This document shows, piece after piece, positions 52,152 through 61,815 of a stretch of 64,000 nucleotides of DNA. The stretch covers positions 1-64,000 of the forward strand of contig CAIQDI010000028.1 of assembly GCA_903870545.1 (NCBI GenBank), written 5' to 3'. Positions within the stretch are counted from its first letter, which is position 1. Every line of letters starts with the position of its first letter. The stretch comes from an uncultured Pseudomonadota bacterium (GTDB lineage: Bacteria; Pseudomonadota; Gammaproteobacteria; Methylococcales; Methylomonadaceae). Position numbers and translations under genes: made by a program. The notes under the pieces were generated by a model. That model saw only the letters and a list, made by a program, of their open reading frames with translations. It made no database searches and was not told the origin of the DNA.

Positions 52152-52288
52152 TAATGCAGTCTATTACGCTAAACAAGACAGAATCTATAACGGTCATTTT
52201 GACATCCTCCCCCGCTGGTAAAAATAATTTTTCAAATCAGGATTGAAATTTTACATTCAAAAATGCTTAAAAGTTAATGGATTAAAAC

Positions 52289-53476
52289 ATGCGAACACAA
52301 CTAAAAGTTTTATTATCGGGACGTTCAAAGCCCGAACTTGAAGAATTGAAAATATTTTTTTTGAAATTGTCGAATATTAATTTAGAAACCCGTTTTTCTA
52401 GTGACGAATATATTGACCCATTACATGGTATTAAAACCTTACCGGATATTTTGATTTTGCATTTAAACGCACAAGCAGAGTCAACACTTAAAGCGTTAAT
52501 GAATAAAATTTTACTGACACGTCCTGTTATTCTTGTCATTAGTTCAGATTACAATAACCCCAACTTAATAAGACTTGCCATGCAAGCTGGAGCGAGGGAT
52601 TTTTATTCTTATCCGATTATTGAAGAAGAACTTGTTGATGTCATCAAGCAAATTTTCAGAGAAAAAATAGCGAAAACTATTGGGCAACAATCACGTCTTA
52701 CAGCGGTTATGAATGCGAAAGGCGGGTCTGGCGCGTCTATTATCGCCTGTAACATTGCACACATTATGTCGGTGAAATCAGATGCCCGCATCGCTTTACT
52801 TGACATGGATTTACAATTTGGCACGCAAACACTCAACTTTGATTTAAAACCTAAATTAGGTATATTTGAAGCATTAGAACAAATTGATTCTCATGATATT
52901 GTCACGCTGGGCGGTTTTTTAACAAACCATAAAAGTGGTTTATCTTTATTGTCGGCATTGCCAGATCAAATTGGTCTACCGGGTGATATATCAAGTGAAA
53001 ATTTAGGTAAACTCCTCGATTTAATGCTGATAGGATTTAATCATGTTGTGGTCGATTTGCCACGTCTTGTAGACCCTGTGATGAGTACCGTATTAGATCA
53101 TGCCGATAGAATAGTCATTTGTATTCAACAAAATGTAGCCAATCTTCGAGATGCACAACGCCTGATTAGAATCATGACCCATGAATTAGAGATTTCACAA
53201 GAAAAAATTATAGTTGTGATTAACCGCTATCAAGATGGTTCACAAATAAGACTTCATGATGTGCAACAAACTTCACACATAGAAACTATTATTTGTATTC
53301 CTAATGATTATGCGCGGGTGAATAGCTCACTTAATTTAGGCAGCCCACTTTTTGATATTGCTCCTAAATCACAAATTACGATAGCATTGTCGAAGTTAGC
53401 TATGGATTTGAATGATGTTGAAGAGCCTCTTCCAAAAACGTCGTTTAAAAATTTTTTTTCACGGTTTTTTTCCTAA
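52289..53476 (+). CDS. cpaE: TadZ/CpaE pilus-localising ATPase-like protein
   Basis: The protein has 395 residues. Residues about 1-130 form a receiver-like domain without clear phosphorylation residues. The ParA/MinD-like domain begins at about 145 with AKGGSGASIIACNIA, a Walker A in which the second conserved Lys is Ala, as in many TadZ/CpaE proteins. Other motifs are LLDMDLQFGTQ and HVVVDLPR. TadZ places the Tad apparatus at the pole. It stands directly before the tadA ATPase gene. Confidence 0.92.
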   Translation: MRTQLKVLLSGRSKPELEELKIFFLKLSNINLETRFSSDEYIDPLHGIKTLPDILILHLNAQAESTLKALMNKILLTRPVILVISSDYNNPNLIRLAMQAGARDFYSYPIIEEELVDVIKQIFREKIAKTIGQQSRLTAVMNAKGGSGASIIACNIAHIMSVKSDARIALLDMDLQFGTQTLNFDLKPKLGIFEALEQIDSHDIVTLGGFLTNHKSGLSLLSALPDQIGLPGDISSENLGKLLDLMLIGFNHVVVDLPRLVDPVMSTVLDHADRIVICIQQNVANLRDAQRLIRIMTHELEISQEKIIVVINRYQDGSQIRLHDVQQTSHIETIICIPNDYARVNSSLNLGSPLFDIAPKSQITIALSKLAMDLNDVEEPLPKTSFKNFFSRFFS

Positions 53477-53485
53477 GAGAAATTT

Positions 53486-54913
53486 ATGGATTTAAGAAGT
53501 CGCATAAAAAGTCATTTCGCACCTATTGAAAAGCCGGAAGAAATATTAGTGACAAAAGAAGAGCAGGAGTTGCCTGAACCGGTCATTACATTAAACAAAA
53601 AAATTAAAACTACAGAGCCATTGAATATCCGACTACTCAATAGCATTGAGCAAGAATGGATGAATAAAATTCATCAAAAACTTTTAAGTATCGCAGATTT
53701 ATCGATGTTAAGTGACCTGGATGATAATAAATCGCGGATAAAAATTCGGGAACTGGCACAGAAAATTATGGATGACGAGTCTGTGCCGCTTAATGTTGCT
53801 ACACGTCAATATATTACCCGTTTAATTGAAGATGAGATTATGGGGTTAGGGCCACTTGAATTGTTGCTCAATGAACCCAGTATTTCCGACATTATGGTAA
53901 ATGGCTTCCAACATATATTTGTGGAACGTTTTGGAAAGCTAGAATTAACATCCATTCGTTTTCAAAATGAAGCCCACCTACTAAAAATTATTGATCGCAT
54001 TGTTTCGGGCGTAGGACGACGAGTTGATGAGTCTGTGCCAATGGTTGATGCACGTTTAAAAGATGGCTCTCGTGTTAATGCTATTATTCCGCCACTCGCA
54101 TTGGATGGTGCGTCACTGTCAATTCGGCGGTTTAGTGTTGATAAATTACGAATCGAAGACTTAATTTCTTTTCAAGCATTAACACCTATTATGGCTAGCT
54201 TTTTACAAGCGGCTGTCAAAGCACGTTTAAATATTATTGTTTCAGGAGGCACCGGTTCAGGAAAAACGACCATGCTAAATGCGTTATCCGCCAGTATTCC
54301 ATCTGACGAACGGATTGTTACAATCGAAGATGCTGCTGAATTGCGACTGCAACAAGAGCATGTTGTAAGATTAGAAACGCGACCACAAAACATAGAAGGG
54401 AAGGGCGAAGTTACCGCGAGAGATTTAGTCCGTAATAGCTTACGAATGCGACCTGACCGTATTGTTATCGGTGAAGTACGAGGCTCTGAAGCATTTGATA
54501 TGTTACAAGCAATGAACACGGGTCACGATGGATCTTTAGCGACCGTTCACGCGAATAACCCACGCGATGCAATTACTAGAATTGAGAATCTAGTTGCAAT
54601 GGCTGGATTTGAAATGCCAACAAAATCAATACGTTCTCAAATATCTTCTGCCGTTAATCTTATCGTGCAAGTTTCTCGTTTGGAAGATGGTCGCCGTAAA
54701 TTAGTTAGTATTTCTGAAGTGAATGGAATGGAAGGCGACATGATCACTATGAGTGAAATTTTTACTTTTGAACGTTTGGGACGTGATGAAGATGGTAATG
54801 TTTTAGGGCGATTTCGGGCAACCGGAACAGTTCCTATATTTTTTGAGTATATAAAACAGCGCGGGATAGATTTAGATATTTCAATTTTTGAACCTCATAA
54901 TTATGAAAATTAG
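53486..54913 (+). CDS. tadA: Tad pilus assembly ATPase TadA/CpaF
   Basis: The protein has 475 residues and is a secretion-ATPase of the GspE/VirB11 superfamily that powers Flp pilus assembly and retraction. Walker A is GGTGSGKTTM, the Asp box is IVTIEDAAELRL, Walker B is RPDRIVIGEVRG and the His box is TGHDGSLATVHANNP. The N-terminal domain contains DIMVNGFQHIFVERFGKLEL, typical of CpaF. It begins 9 bases after cpaE with AAGAGA as ribosome site. Confidence 0.96.
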   Translation: MDLRSRIKSHFAPIEKPEEILVTKEEQELPEPVITLNKKIKTTEPLNIRLLNSIEQEWMNKIHQKLLSIADLSMLSDLDDNKSRIKIRELAQKIMDDESVPLNVATRQYITRLIEDEIMGLGPLELLLNEPSISDIMVNGFQHIFVERFGKLELTSIRFQNEAHLLKIIDRIVSGVGRRVDESVPMVDARLKDGSRVNAIIPPLALDGASLSIRRFSVDKLRIEDLISFQALTPIMASFLQAAVKARLNIIVSGGTGSGKTTMLNALSASIPSDERIVTIEDAAELRLQQEHVVRLETRPQNIEGKGEVTARDLVRNSLRMRPDRIVIGEVRGSEAFDMLQAMNTGHDGSLATVHANNPRDAITRIENLVAMAGFEMPTKSIRSQISSAVNLIVQVSRLEDGRRKLVSISEVNGMEGDMITMSEIFTFERLGRDEDGNVLGRFRATGTVPIFFEYIKQRGIDLDISIFEPHNYEN

Positions 54914-54924
54914 CCGCCCCTGAT

Positions 54925-55902
54925 ATGCAAAACGATATATCACTTATTTTTTTCGTTTTAATTTTTCTCTTTGTATTTGTAATTGTAGGACTACTGTTTT
55001 TTACGAACTTTAGTGAAACTAAAACAGAAGACAAACGCGTTCGTCATCATTTGACCAATATCAAAAACGAATTCAGACCAGAAATCAATATTTCACTGAT
55101 TCGTCAGAAATATTTAAAAAGCCTTTCGCCTTTTGAACAGGCAATGGAGAAATTGCCTGGAATGATGAAACTCGAGCTTTTAATTGAACAAGCAGGAAAA
55201 TTTTTTCCTGCGTACAAATTAGTTTTAACCTGTTTCAATTTAGGCATTATAGGCGGATTAGCAACATGGACTTACACGCGACAAATTACAGTGATAATAG
55301 CTGTTTTCATTATTATTTTTTGGATTCCCATTTTTTTATTAACCATGGTGCGTGAACAAAGACTGACAAAATTTGAAGAGCAGCTTCCAGACGCGCTTGA
55401 AATAATGGTTCGAGCTATGCGTTCGGGACATCGATTTACAGAAACATTAAATTTAATAGCACGCGATTTACCTGATCCGATTAGCTCTGAATTTGGAATC
55501 ACGTTTGATGAATTAAGCTACGGCATAGATACACGAGTCGCTTTTCAAAATTTATTAAGTCGCGTTCCCAGTGTTTCATTGATGGCAATGGTTACTTCAG
55601 TATTAGTTCAGAAGGAAAGCGGTGGAAATCTTACTGAAATTTTACAAAATATCAGTACCGTTATTCGTAGTCGTTTTAAATTTCAGCGTAAAGTGAAAAC
55701 ATTAACGGCAGAATCAAAATCTTCAGTATGGGTTCTTGCTATATTACCCTTTGGCATTTTTGCAATGTTGAAAATAACCACGCCAGAATATGTAGATGTT
55801 TTATTTACGGATCCGAATGGAATTAAAATGATTGCTGTTGGGCTAGGTTTGATGGTGGTCGGTATTATCTGGATACAGAAACTGACACAAATTAGGGTAT
55901 AG
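54925..55902 (+). CDS. tadB: Tad inner-membrane platform protein TadB
   Basis: The protein has 325 residues with a transmembrane helix at the N-terminus (about 6-27), two in the middle (about 95-140) and two at the C-terminus. The T2SF/GspF domain lies between, containing LPDALEIMVRAMRSGHRFTETL and VLVQKESGGNLTEIL. With TadC it forms the platform contacted by TadA. It is placed 11 bases after tadA. Confidence 0.94.
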   Translation: MQNDISLIFFVLIFLFVFVIVGLLFFTNFSETKTEDKRVRHHLTNIKNEFRPEINISLIRQKYLKSLSPFEQAMEKLPGMMKLELLIEQAGKFFPAYKLVLTCFNLGIIGGLATWTYTRQITVIIAVFIIIFWIPIFLLTMVREQRLTKFEEQLPDALEIMVRAMRSGHRFTETLNLIARDLPDPISSEFGITFDELSYGIDTRVAFQNLLSRVPSVSLMAMVTSVLVQKESGGNLTEILQNISTVIRSRFKFQRKVKTLTAESKSSVWVLAILPFGIFAMLKITTPEYVDVLFTDPNGIKMIAVGLGLMVVGIIWIQKLTQIRV

Positions 55903-55909
55903 ATATTTT

Positions 55910-56860
55910 ATGGATAATATAATTTCTTACATTGAAAATGTAGACACAGTAAAAATTTTATTGATTACACTGATTTCAGCAGCCATTTTCTTTTCAGTGT
56001 TGGCTATTTTACTGATTTTTTCAGGTTTTTCTGACCCTGAGCGGCGGCGTTTATACCATGTTTTAGGTCGTTCATCTGCGTCGAATTCATTTGAAAACTC
56101 TCAAATTGAGAAATTGTTAAAATCTGCCGAACCATTCATCACGCCTAAAAATGTGATTGAGCGTTCTCAATTACAAGAAAAACTTATTCATGCAGGTTAT
56201 CGCTCGCCTGATTCTCTAATGTATTTTTATGCCATTAAAACAATACTCCTTTTTTTATTGCCCATCATCGCTTTTGTTAGCACGACGCTATTTCAAAATC
56301 TTGATACGAAAACAACTATGTATGTGATTCTATTCGCTGCCGCGTTGGGATTATTTTCACCAAATTATTATCTTCACAAAAAAATAACCACACGCCAAGA
56401 ATTAGTGATTGATGCTTTCCCAGATGCGTTAGATTTACTAGTTGTTTGCACAGAGGCGGGTTTAGGACTTAACGCGGCATTACAACGAGTTGGACAAGAA
56501 CTTATTCATAATCATCCCTTACTGGCATCGGAACTAATTTTAGTTAATGCCGAAACTAGAGCAGGTGTTGATAGAATTGAGGCATTGATGGGTTTAGCAA
56601 GACGCACAGGAATTGAAGATATAAAAGGATTGGTTTCGTTACTGGGACAAAGTATTTCAATGGGTTCAAGTATCGCAGAAACATTACGAATTTATGCTGA
56701 AGACTTTCGAGACAAACGTATGCAACGTGCTGAAGAATTAGCTGCAAAACTAGGTACAAAAATGCTATTTCCAATGATGATATGTTTTTTCCCTGGTATT
56801 TTTATCGTCGCGGTCGGACCGGCTGTTTTAAAATTAATAACCGTTTTCGGTTCACATTGA
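55910..56860 (+). CDS. tadC: Tad inner-membrane platform protein TadC
   Basis: The protein has 316 residues with a membrane topology similar to TadB. The T2SF domain shows FPDALDLLVVCTEAGLGLNAAL, LGQSISMGSSIAETL and KLGTKMLFPMMICFFPGIF, the usual TadC end. It is 7 bases downstream of tadB and 9 before tadD, consistent with co-transcription. Confidence 0.94.
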   Translation: MDNIISYIENVDTVKILLITLISAAIFFSVLAILLIFSGFSDPERRRLYHVLGRSSASNSFENSQIEKLLKSAEPFITPKNVIERSQLQEKLIHAGYRSPDSLMYFYAIKTILLFLLPIIAFVSTTLFQNLDTKTTMYVILFAAALGLFSPNYYLHKKITTRQELVIDAFPDALDLLVVCTEAGLGLNAALQRVGQELIHNHPLLASELILVNAETRAGVDRIEALMGLARRTGIEDIKGLVSLLGQSISMGSSIAETLRIYAEDFRDKRMQRAEELAAKLGTKMLFPMMICFFPGIFIVAVGPAVLKLITVFGSH

Positions 56861-56869
56861 GTTTATTTG

Positions 56870-57727
56870 ATGCGTAATTTTTATATTATTCTTACATTTT
56901 TTCTTGCAGCCTTATCTGTGGGATGCGCCAACATAAATTCCCATGATTATCGAGACAAAGCTGATTCGGCAGAGGAATCCACCAAACTAGGCGATAAGGC
57001 ATTACTTTTAGGGCAATTTGACGAGGCTTTAAGTAATTATGTTAGTGTGCTTAATCAAAATCCTAACAATTATGAAATTCTTTATAAAATTGGTTTAATT
57101 CATATTGAAAAAGCTAACATCGATTTAGCTCAAGAAGCGTTTTTAATGGCGTTAAAATTCGCTCCCAACCACGCAAAAACACTGGAATCGTTGGGACTAT
57201 TGCAGTTAGAGCGAAGAAATTACATAAATGCCGTAAAAAATCTAAATGCGGCTGTAAAAATAGATTCTAAACTTTGGCGAGCTTATAACGGATTGGGATT
57301 GTTTGCTGATTTACAGCACGATTACCCATCAGCAATCACTAGTTATACCAATGCGTTAGAAAATTCATCGGCTTCAATTGATGTGCTAAATAATCGAGGA
57401 TACTCTAAATACTTATCCGGTGATTGGCAGGGAGCAGAGCAAGATTACAAAGCCGTCTTAAAAATTAACGTTAAGTTTGATTTAACGCTGAATAACTTAG
57501 CTTTATTACAAGCCAGGCAAGGCAAAGAAAAACAAGCATTACAAACATTTCAACAAAGCACAGATGCGTCCTCGTCCTGTAATAACGTCGGTTATATTTA
57601 TATGCTGGATGGAAATTACTCCAATGCAGAACGACTATTTATTCAATCTATTGCTATGTCCCCAACCTATAACGTAAAAGCTCAGAAAAATTTGGTGAGA
57701 CTATATGAAATATGGAAAAAACGATAG
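56870..57727 (+). CDS. tadD: TPR lipoprotein TadD
   Basis: The protein has 285 residues from the ATG at 56870. The lipobox is LSVGC, then about six tetratricopeptide repeats (ALSNYVSVLNQNPNNYEILYKIG and similar) fill the protein. TadD is an outer-membrane lipoprotein acting as a pilotin-like factor for the Tad secretin. It is the last gene of the locus, followed by a hairpin with a T-run. Confidence 0.93.
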   Translation: MRNFYIILTFFLAALSVGCANINSHDYRDKADSAEESTKLGDKALLLGQFDEALSNYVSVLNQNPNNYEILYKIGLIHIEKANIDLAQEAFLMALKFAPNHAKTLESLGLLQLERRNYINAVKNLNAAVKIDSKLWRAYNGLGLFADLQHDYPSAITSYTNALENSSASIDVLNNRGYSKYLSGDWQGAEQDYKAVLKINVKFDLTLNNLALLQARQGKEKQALQTFQQSTDASSSCNNVGYIYMLDGNYSNAERLFIQSIAMSPTYNVKAQKNLVRLYEIWKKR

Positions 57728-57790
57728 GTTTTTGTTTTTGAATCCGAGTAAGTGGTACGCAGCTTTTTCAAGGCAATATCTAAAAAATAG

Positions 57791-57839
57791 AATGGAACAT
57801 TTCATGAAAATCAACCTTAAATTGCGTGTTCCATTTTTT
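57791..57839 (+). terminator. Likely terminator of the tad operon
   Basis: AATGGAACA (57791-57799) pairs exactly with TGTTCCATT (57827-57835) and is followed by TTTT. The 27-base loop contains the small palindrome TTTCATGAAA, which could fold on its own. It lies about 65 bases after tadD. Confidence 0.5.
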
Positions 57840-57967
57840 GAAATCTGCAACAAATTCATAGCAAAAAGCGAATTTGACATTCACCTTTCTGGTTGTCATA
57901 AAACTTACTTTTTAGGTTGTTACCATCTGTCTTTCTAAGGATGACGTAAAACATAAAAGGCTAACTG

Positions 57968-60757
57968 ATGACAATAACACACCTGACAAATCACCTAACT
58001 AATACGGAATACTTCATTTCGGAAAAAGATTTAATGGTCACAAAAACTGATTTAGACGGTATTTTGACCTATGCAAATGAAGATTTTGTTAGAACGTGTG
58101 GTTATAACAACGAAGCTGAATTGATTGGAAAATCACATACCACGGTTCATCATCCCGATATGCCAGAGCAAGTTTTTACCGATTTGTGGAATTCTTTAAA
58201 AGTTCAAAGACCTTGGACAGGTTTAATTAAAAATTTGCGTCGTGATGGCAGTTATTTTTGGGTATTGGCAAACATTACGCCTGATTATGAAAATGGTGTA
58301 CAAATTGGTTACATGGCAGTACGAACTAAGCCTACTTTAGAGCAAATTAAAAAAGTAGAAACGGCTTACTCGTTGTTTAAAAAAGGTAAAGTAGGAAATC
58401 TACGAATTGAAAATGGCGATGTTTTTAAAAGGGATTTAATTTACCGATTTGATTTTTTTAAAAATATTACAATTAAAAAGCGAATTACGTTTTTTATTAT
58501 TATTTTAGTGGCGGTGATAGTTTCTGTCGGTAGTTTAGGTCTAAACGGCATGATGCAAAATAATGAAAGTTTGAAATCAGTTTATATCGATCGCGTTATT
58601 CCGATGTATCAGCTGGGTTCTATTCAAAAAAACATTATGAGTAATCGCGTGTTGATTACTGCCGCGCTTGCTAATCCAGAGCTTATCAAAAAAAATACGC
58701 AAAAAGTTGACGACAACATCGAAGCCATTAACAAAACGTGGGCGGCTTACATGGCGACATCTTTAACGCCTGATGAGCAAATCCTTGCGACAAATTTTGC
58801 AAACAATCGCGCTGCTTTTGTGAGTGAAGGCTTAAAACCTGCTGTTATTGCCCTTCGTGCTAATGATTTAGAAACTGCTGATAAAATAATTATCACAAAA
58901 GTACGTCCTTTATTCGAGCCTGTTGGTGAGCAACTTGAAAAATTACTGCAATTGCAAATGGATGTTACAAAAGCCGCTTATGAGACATCACAATTAAATT
59001 ATGATGACACATTTAAAGTAATGATAGGCTTGGTTTCGAACAGTTTGTTAATTGCCATCATAATGGGATGTGCGTTGTATCGCGCCATTATTCGCCCACT
59101 TAACGTCACTGCCGATATGATTATGCGTGGTAATAATAAAGATTTAGTGGATAACAGTAAACGTGACGAAATTGCAAAAGTGTTAGATGCGTTTAAAACA
59201 ACACAAGTTAAAAATGGCTTCAATGATGCCGAATCAAAGCGAATAGCTGATCAAAATTTACGCATTAAAATTGGTTTAGATAACGTTAGCACCAGCGTTT
59301 TGATTGCTGATAATGATCGAAAAATAATTTATCTCAATAAAGCCGCCATCAAACTATTATCGGAACTTGAAAAAGATATTCAGCAACAAATTCCGAATTT
59401 CATGACCGCAAATCTGGTTGGTAGCAACATCGATGATTTAAAAAATACCCCTGATCATAAATCCATGTTAGATAAGTTAAATAATAATCACATTTCAACG
59501 ATTATGCTCGGTGGACATCCCATTGTGATTACCGCAAATCCTGTTATTAACGACCAAGGACAGCGTCTAGGCGTGATTGCAGAATGGAAAGATAGAACCG
59601 CTGAAGTTGCCATTGAAAAAGAAGTCGCTGATGTGGTGGCAGCGATTGTAGACGGTGATTTTTCACTCCGAATTAGTGAACAGGGAAAATCAGATTTTAT
59701 TTTGTTAATCAGTCAAGGAATCAATCAGTTAGTGACAACTTGTTCAGACAGTTTAAGTGAAATTGTGCGCGTTTTAAGTGCTTTGTCACAAGGTGATTTA
59801 ACACAACATATTGATAACAATTATTCTGGCACGTTTGAACAATTAAAAAATGATGTGAATACAACGGTAGCAAGTTTAAAAACGATTGTTCAACAAATTC
59901 AAGATACCACTGATGCAATTAGTTCCGGCACAAAAGAAATCGCGGCGGGGAATAACGATTTGTCGCATCGCACCGAAGAACAAGCCGCAAGTTTGGAAGA
60001 AACTGCTGCAAGCATGGAACAGCTCACGTCTACAGTGAAACATAACGCGAATAATGCCAAACAAGCAAATCAATTAGCGGTTGAAGCCTCAGATATTGCT
60101 GGGCGGGGTGTAGATGTGGTAAATCAAGTTGTTCAAACAATGGATGAAATCAATGAAGCATCCCGAAAAATTGGTGACATTATTTTAGTGATTGATGACA
60201 TTGCCTTTCAAACTAACATTTTGGCGTTAAATGCGGCGGTTGAAGCGGCACGCGCTGGGGATCAAGGAAAAGGTTTTGCAGTAGTGGCAACTGAAGTGCG
60301 TAATTTAGCGCAACGTGCCGCCACGGCGGCAGCTCAAATTAAAGATTTAATCAATAATTCGGTAAACAAAGTTATAGGTGGAACACGTTTAGTTACGCAA
60401 GCAGGCGAAACAATGGGCGAAATCGTCGCTTCAATTCGTGGTGTCACCATCATGATGTCTGAAATTACGGCGGCATCTTCTGAGCAAAGTCACGGTATTG
60501 AACAAGTAAATAGTGCGGTCAGTCAAATGGATACGGTCACACAACAAAATGCCGCTTTAGTTGAAGAATCGGCGGCGGCAGCCGAGGCGTTAGAAGACCA
60601 AGCACGGACGTTGTCGGTTTCGGTTTCACATTTTAATGTTGGTTATGCAAAAAATAATGCGTCTATAAATAAAAATGTACGACAAACAACTACCGAACCA
60701 TCAACTAGACCTGTTTTAACAACGCAAATCGATCATGATAATTGGGAAGAATTCTGA
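57968..60757 (+). CDS. Aer-like methyl-accepting chemotaxis protein with two PAS domains
   Basis: The protein has 929 residues. Residues 1-125 form an Aer-type PAS domain ([32 protein letters not shown]) expected to bind FAD and sense redox or oxygen. A transmembrane helix (about 172-193), a four-helix-bundle periplasmic domain, a second helix near 355 and a HAMP domain follow. A second PAS-like domain lies near 415-530. Another HAMP-like region precedes the signalling domain, whose hairpin tip is [20 protein letters not shown]. The C-terminus NWEEF resembles the CheR/CheB-tethering pentapeptide NWETF. No che genes are adjacent. It is a receptor for energy or oxygen taxis. Confidence 0.93.
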   Translation: MTITHLTNHLTNTEYFISEKDLMVTKTDLDGILTYANEDFVRTCGYNNEAELIGKSHTTVHHPDMPEQVFTDLWNSLKVQRPWTGLIKNLRRDGSYFWVLANITPDYENGVQIGYMAVRTKPTLEQIKKVETAYSLFKKGKVGNLRIENGDVFKRDLIYRFDFFKNITIKKRITFFIIILVAVIVSVGSLGLNGMMQNNESLKSVYIDRVIPMYQLGSIQKNIMSNRVLITAALANPELIKKNTQKVDDNIEAINKTWAAYMATSLTPDEQILATNFANNRAAFVSEGLKPAVIALRANDLETADKIIITKVRPLFEPVGEQLEKLLQLQMDVTKAAYETSQLNYDDTFKVMIGLVSNSLLIAIIMGCALYRAIIRPLNVTADMIMRGNNKDLVDNSKRDEIAKVLDAFKTTQVKNGFNDAESKRIADQNLRIKIGLDNVSTSVLIADNDRKIIYLNKAAIKLLSELEKDIQQQIPNFMTANLVGSNIDDLKNTPDHKSMLDKLNNNHISTIMLGGHPIVITANPVINDQGQRLGVIAEWKDRTAEVAIEKEVADVVAAIVDGDFSLRISEQGKSDFILLISQGINQLVTTCSDSLSEIVRVLSALSQGDLTQHIDNNYSGTFEQLKNDVNTTVASLKTIVQQIQDTTDAISSGTKEIAAGNNDLSHRTEEQAASLEETAASMEQLTSTVKHNANNAKQANQLAVEASDIAGRGVDVVNQVVQTMDEINEASRKIGDIILVIDDIAFQTNILALNAAVEAARAGDQGKGFAVVATEVRNLAQRAATAAAQIKDLINNSVNKVIGGTRLVTQAGETMGEIVASIRGVTIMMSEITAASSEQSHGIEQVNSAVSQMDTVTQQNAALVEESAAAAEALEDQARTLSVSVSHFNVGYAKNNASINKNVRQTTTEPSTRPVLTTQIDHDNWEEF

Positions 60758-60778
60758 GTTTTAAACTGTCAATTCCAC

Positions 60779-60820
60779 AAAAAAGCCCCAATTCGCATTG
60801 CTGCAAATCGGGGCTTTTTT
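60779..60820. terminator. Bidirectional terminator between the chemoreceptor gene and rpoH
   Basis: An A-run, GCCCC (60785-60789), a partly paired ATT-GCA / TGC-AAT inner stem and GGGGC (60810-60814) with six T form a strong Rho-independent hairpin. It stands between two convergent genes and has T-runs on both strands, so it can stop both. Confidence 0.9.
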
Positions 60821-60839
60821 CTTAACGCCATATTTAAAT

Positions 60840-61697
60840 TTACGCGACAAACACCGAGGCGTTGCGGATTTTCTTCATCGCATTTTGTTCGAGTTGCCGA
60901 ATTCGTTCCGCCGAAACATTATATTTCGCTGCCAAATCTTGCAGCGTTAATTTTTTTTCAATTAACCAGCGACTCGCCACAATATCTAAACTACGTTCGT
61001 CCAGCGTTTTCATTGCTTCAGTTAATAACTCATGTTCACGTCCTTCCCAATCGGACGCTTCCAACAATTCGGCTGGATCCGCGTGATATTTTTGCAAATA
61101 ATTCACCGGTGCCGCGTAATTCTCATCGTCATTCTCATCGTTCGACATATCAAACGACATATCGTGACTGCTCAACCGTTTTTCCATTTCATAAACGTCG
61201 CTCACACTCACATTCAAATCGGCAGCAATCGCGGTCGCATCGTCGTGTGTCAGCCAATTCAAATTTTTTTTCATTTTGCGTAAATTAAAAAACAATTTAC
61301 GTTGCGCTTTCGTGGTCGCAATTTTAACAATGCCCCAATTTTTAATCACATATTCGTGAATTTCGGCTTTAATCCAATGCACCGCAAAAGACACCAAGCG
61401 CACACCCATATCAGGATTAAAACGTTTCACCGCTTTCATTAAACCAACGTTGCCTTCTTGAATAATATCCGGCATCGACAAACCGTAACCGCTGTAACCT
61501 CGCGCGACATGAACCACAAAACGCAAATTGGTCATGACTAATTGACGCGCGGCTTCTAAATCGCCTTCATCCCGAAAACGTAACGCCAGCTCGCGTTCTT
61601 GTTCAACAGTCAATTGCGGCATTTGACGCACAACACCCAAATAAGCGTCAAAAGTGCCAACGGATAAATTAGTTGGTAAAGCTAAAGCGTTTGTCAT
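60840..61697 (-). CDS. rpoH: RNA polymerase sigma-32 factor RpoH
   Basis: The protein has 285 residues from the ATG at 61697, which has AGGTGA 7 bases upstream; a start three codons earlier is open. It directs transcription of heat-shock genes. Region 2 is intact ([29 protein letters not shown]-like [30 protein letters not shown]). The RpoH box QRKLFFNLR lies at residues 132-140 and distinguishes it from other sigma factors. Region 4 ends with [19 protein letters not shown]. It is divergent from nirF. Confidence 0.97.
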   Translation of the reverse strand: MTNALALPTNLSVGTFDAYLGVVRQMPQLTVEQERELALRFRDEGDLEAARQLVMTNLRFVVHVARGYSGYGLSMPDIIQEGNVGLMKAVKRFNPDMGVRLVSFAVHWIKAEIHEYVIKNWGIVKIATTKAQRKLFFNLRKMKKNLNWLTHDDATAIAADLNVSVSDVYEMEKRLSSHDMSFDMSNDENDDENYAAPVNYLQKYHADPAELLEASDWEGREHELLTEAMKTLDERSLDIVASRWLIEKKLTLQDLAAKYNVSAERIRQLEQNAMKKIRNASVFVA

Positions 61698-61732
61698 TGA
61701 AATCACCTACTGTTCGTTAAGAAGTTGGCAAA

Positions 61733-61741
61733 ATTCTAGCA
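61733..61741 (-). promoter_or_regulatory. Extended -10 promoter of rpoH
   Basis: On the minus strand TGCTAGAAT forms an extended -10 element. A start point about 7 bases downstream would give a leader of roughly 30 bases. No good -35 is present. The identical nonamer precedes the giant adhesin gene. Confidence 0.5.
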
Positions 61742-61815
61742 TTTTTTACCGTTATTTCATTATTTTTTTTTGTTATCATGACCGACATTATTTTGCTTAT
61801 TTTCACGCTATCGTC

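Noticed and set aside
52201-52240. Sequence GACATCCTCCCCCGCTGG similar to ends seen near IS200/IS605-type elements
   Set aside because: The match is short and there is no transposase or second end nearby; it could be chance.
57705-57938. 77-codon plus-strand frame overlapping the end of tadD
   Set aside because: It lacks a ribosome site, overlaps tadD out of frame, spans the probable tad terminator hairpin and has no recognisable protein pattern.
61654-61815. Upstream extension of nirF overlapping rpoH
   Set aside because: The extension adds 54 residues without family similarity, overlaps the rpoH start and promoter, and would hide the signal peptide visible from 61816.
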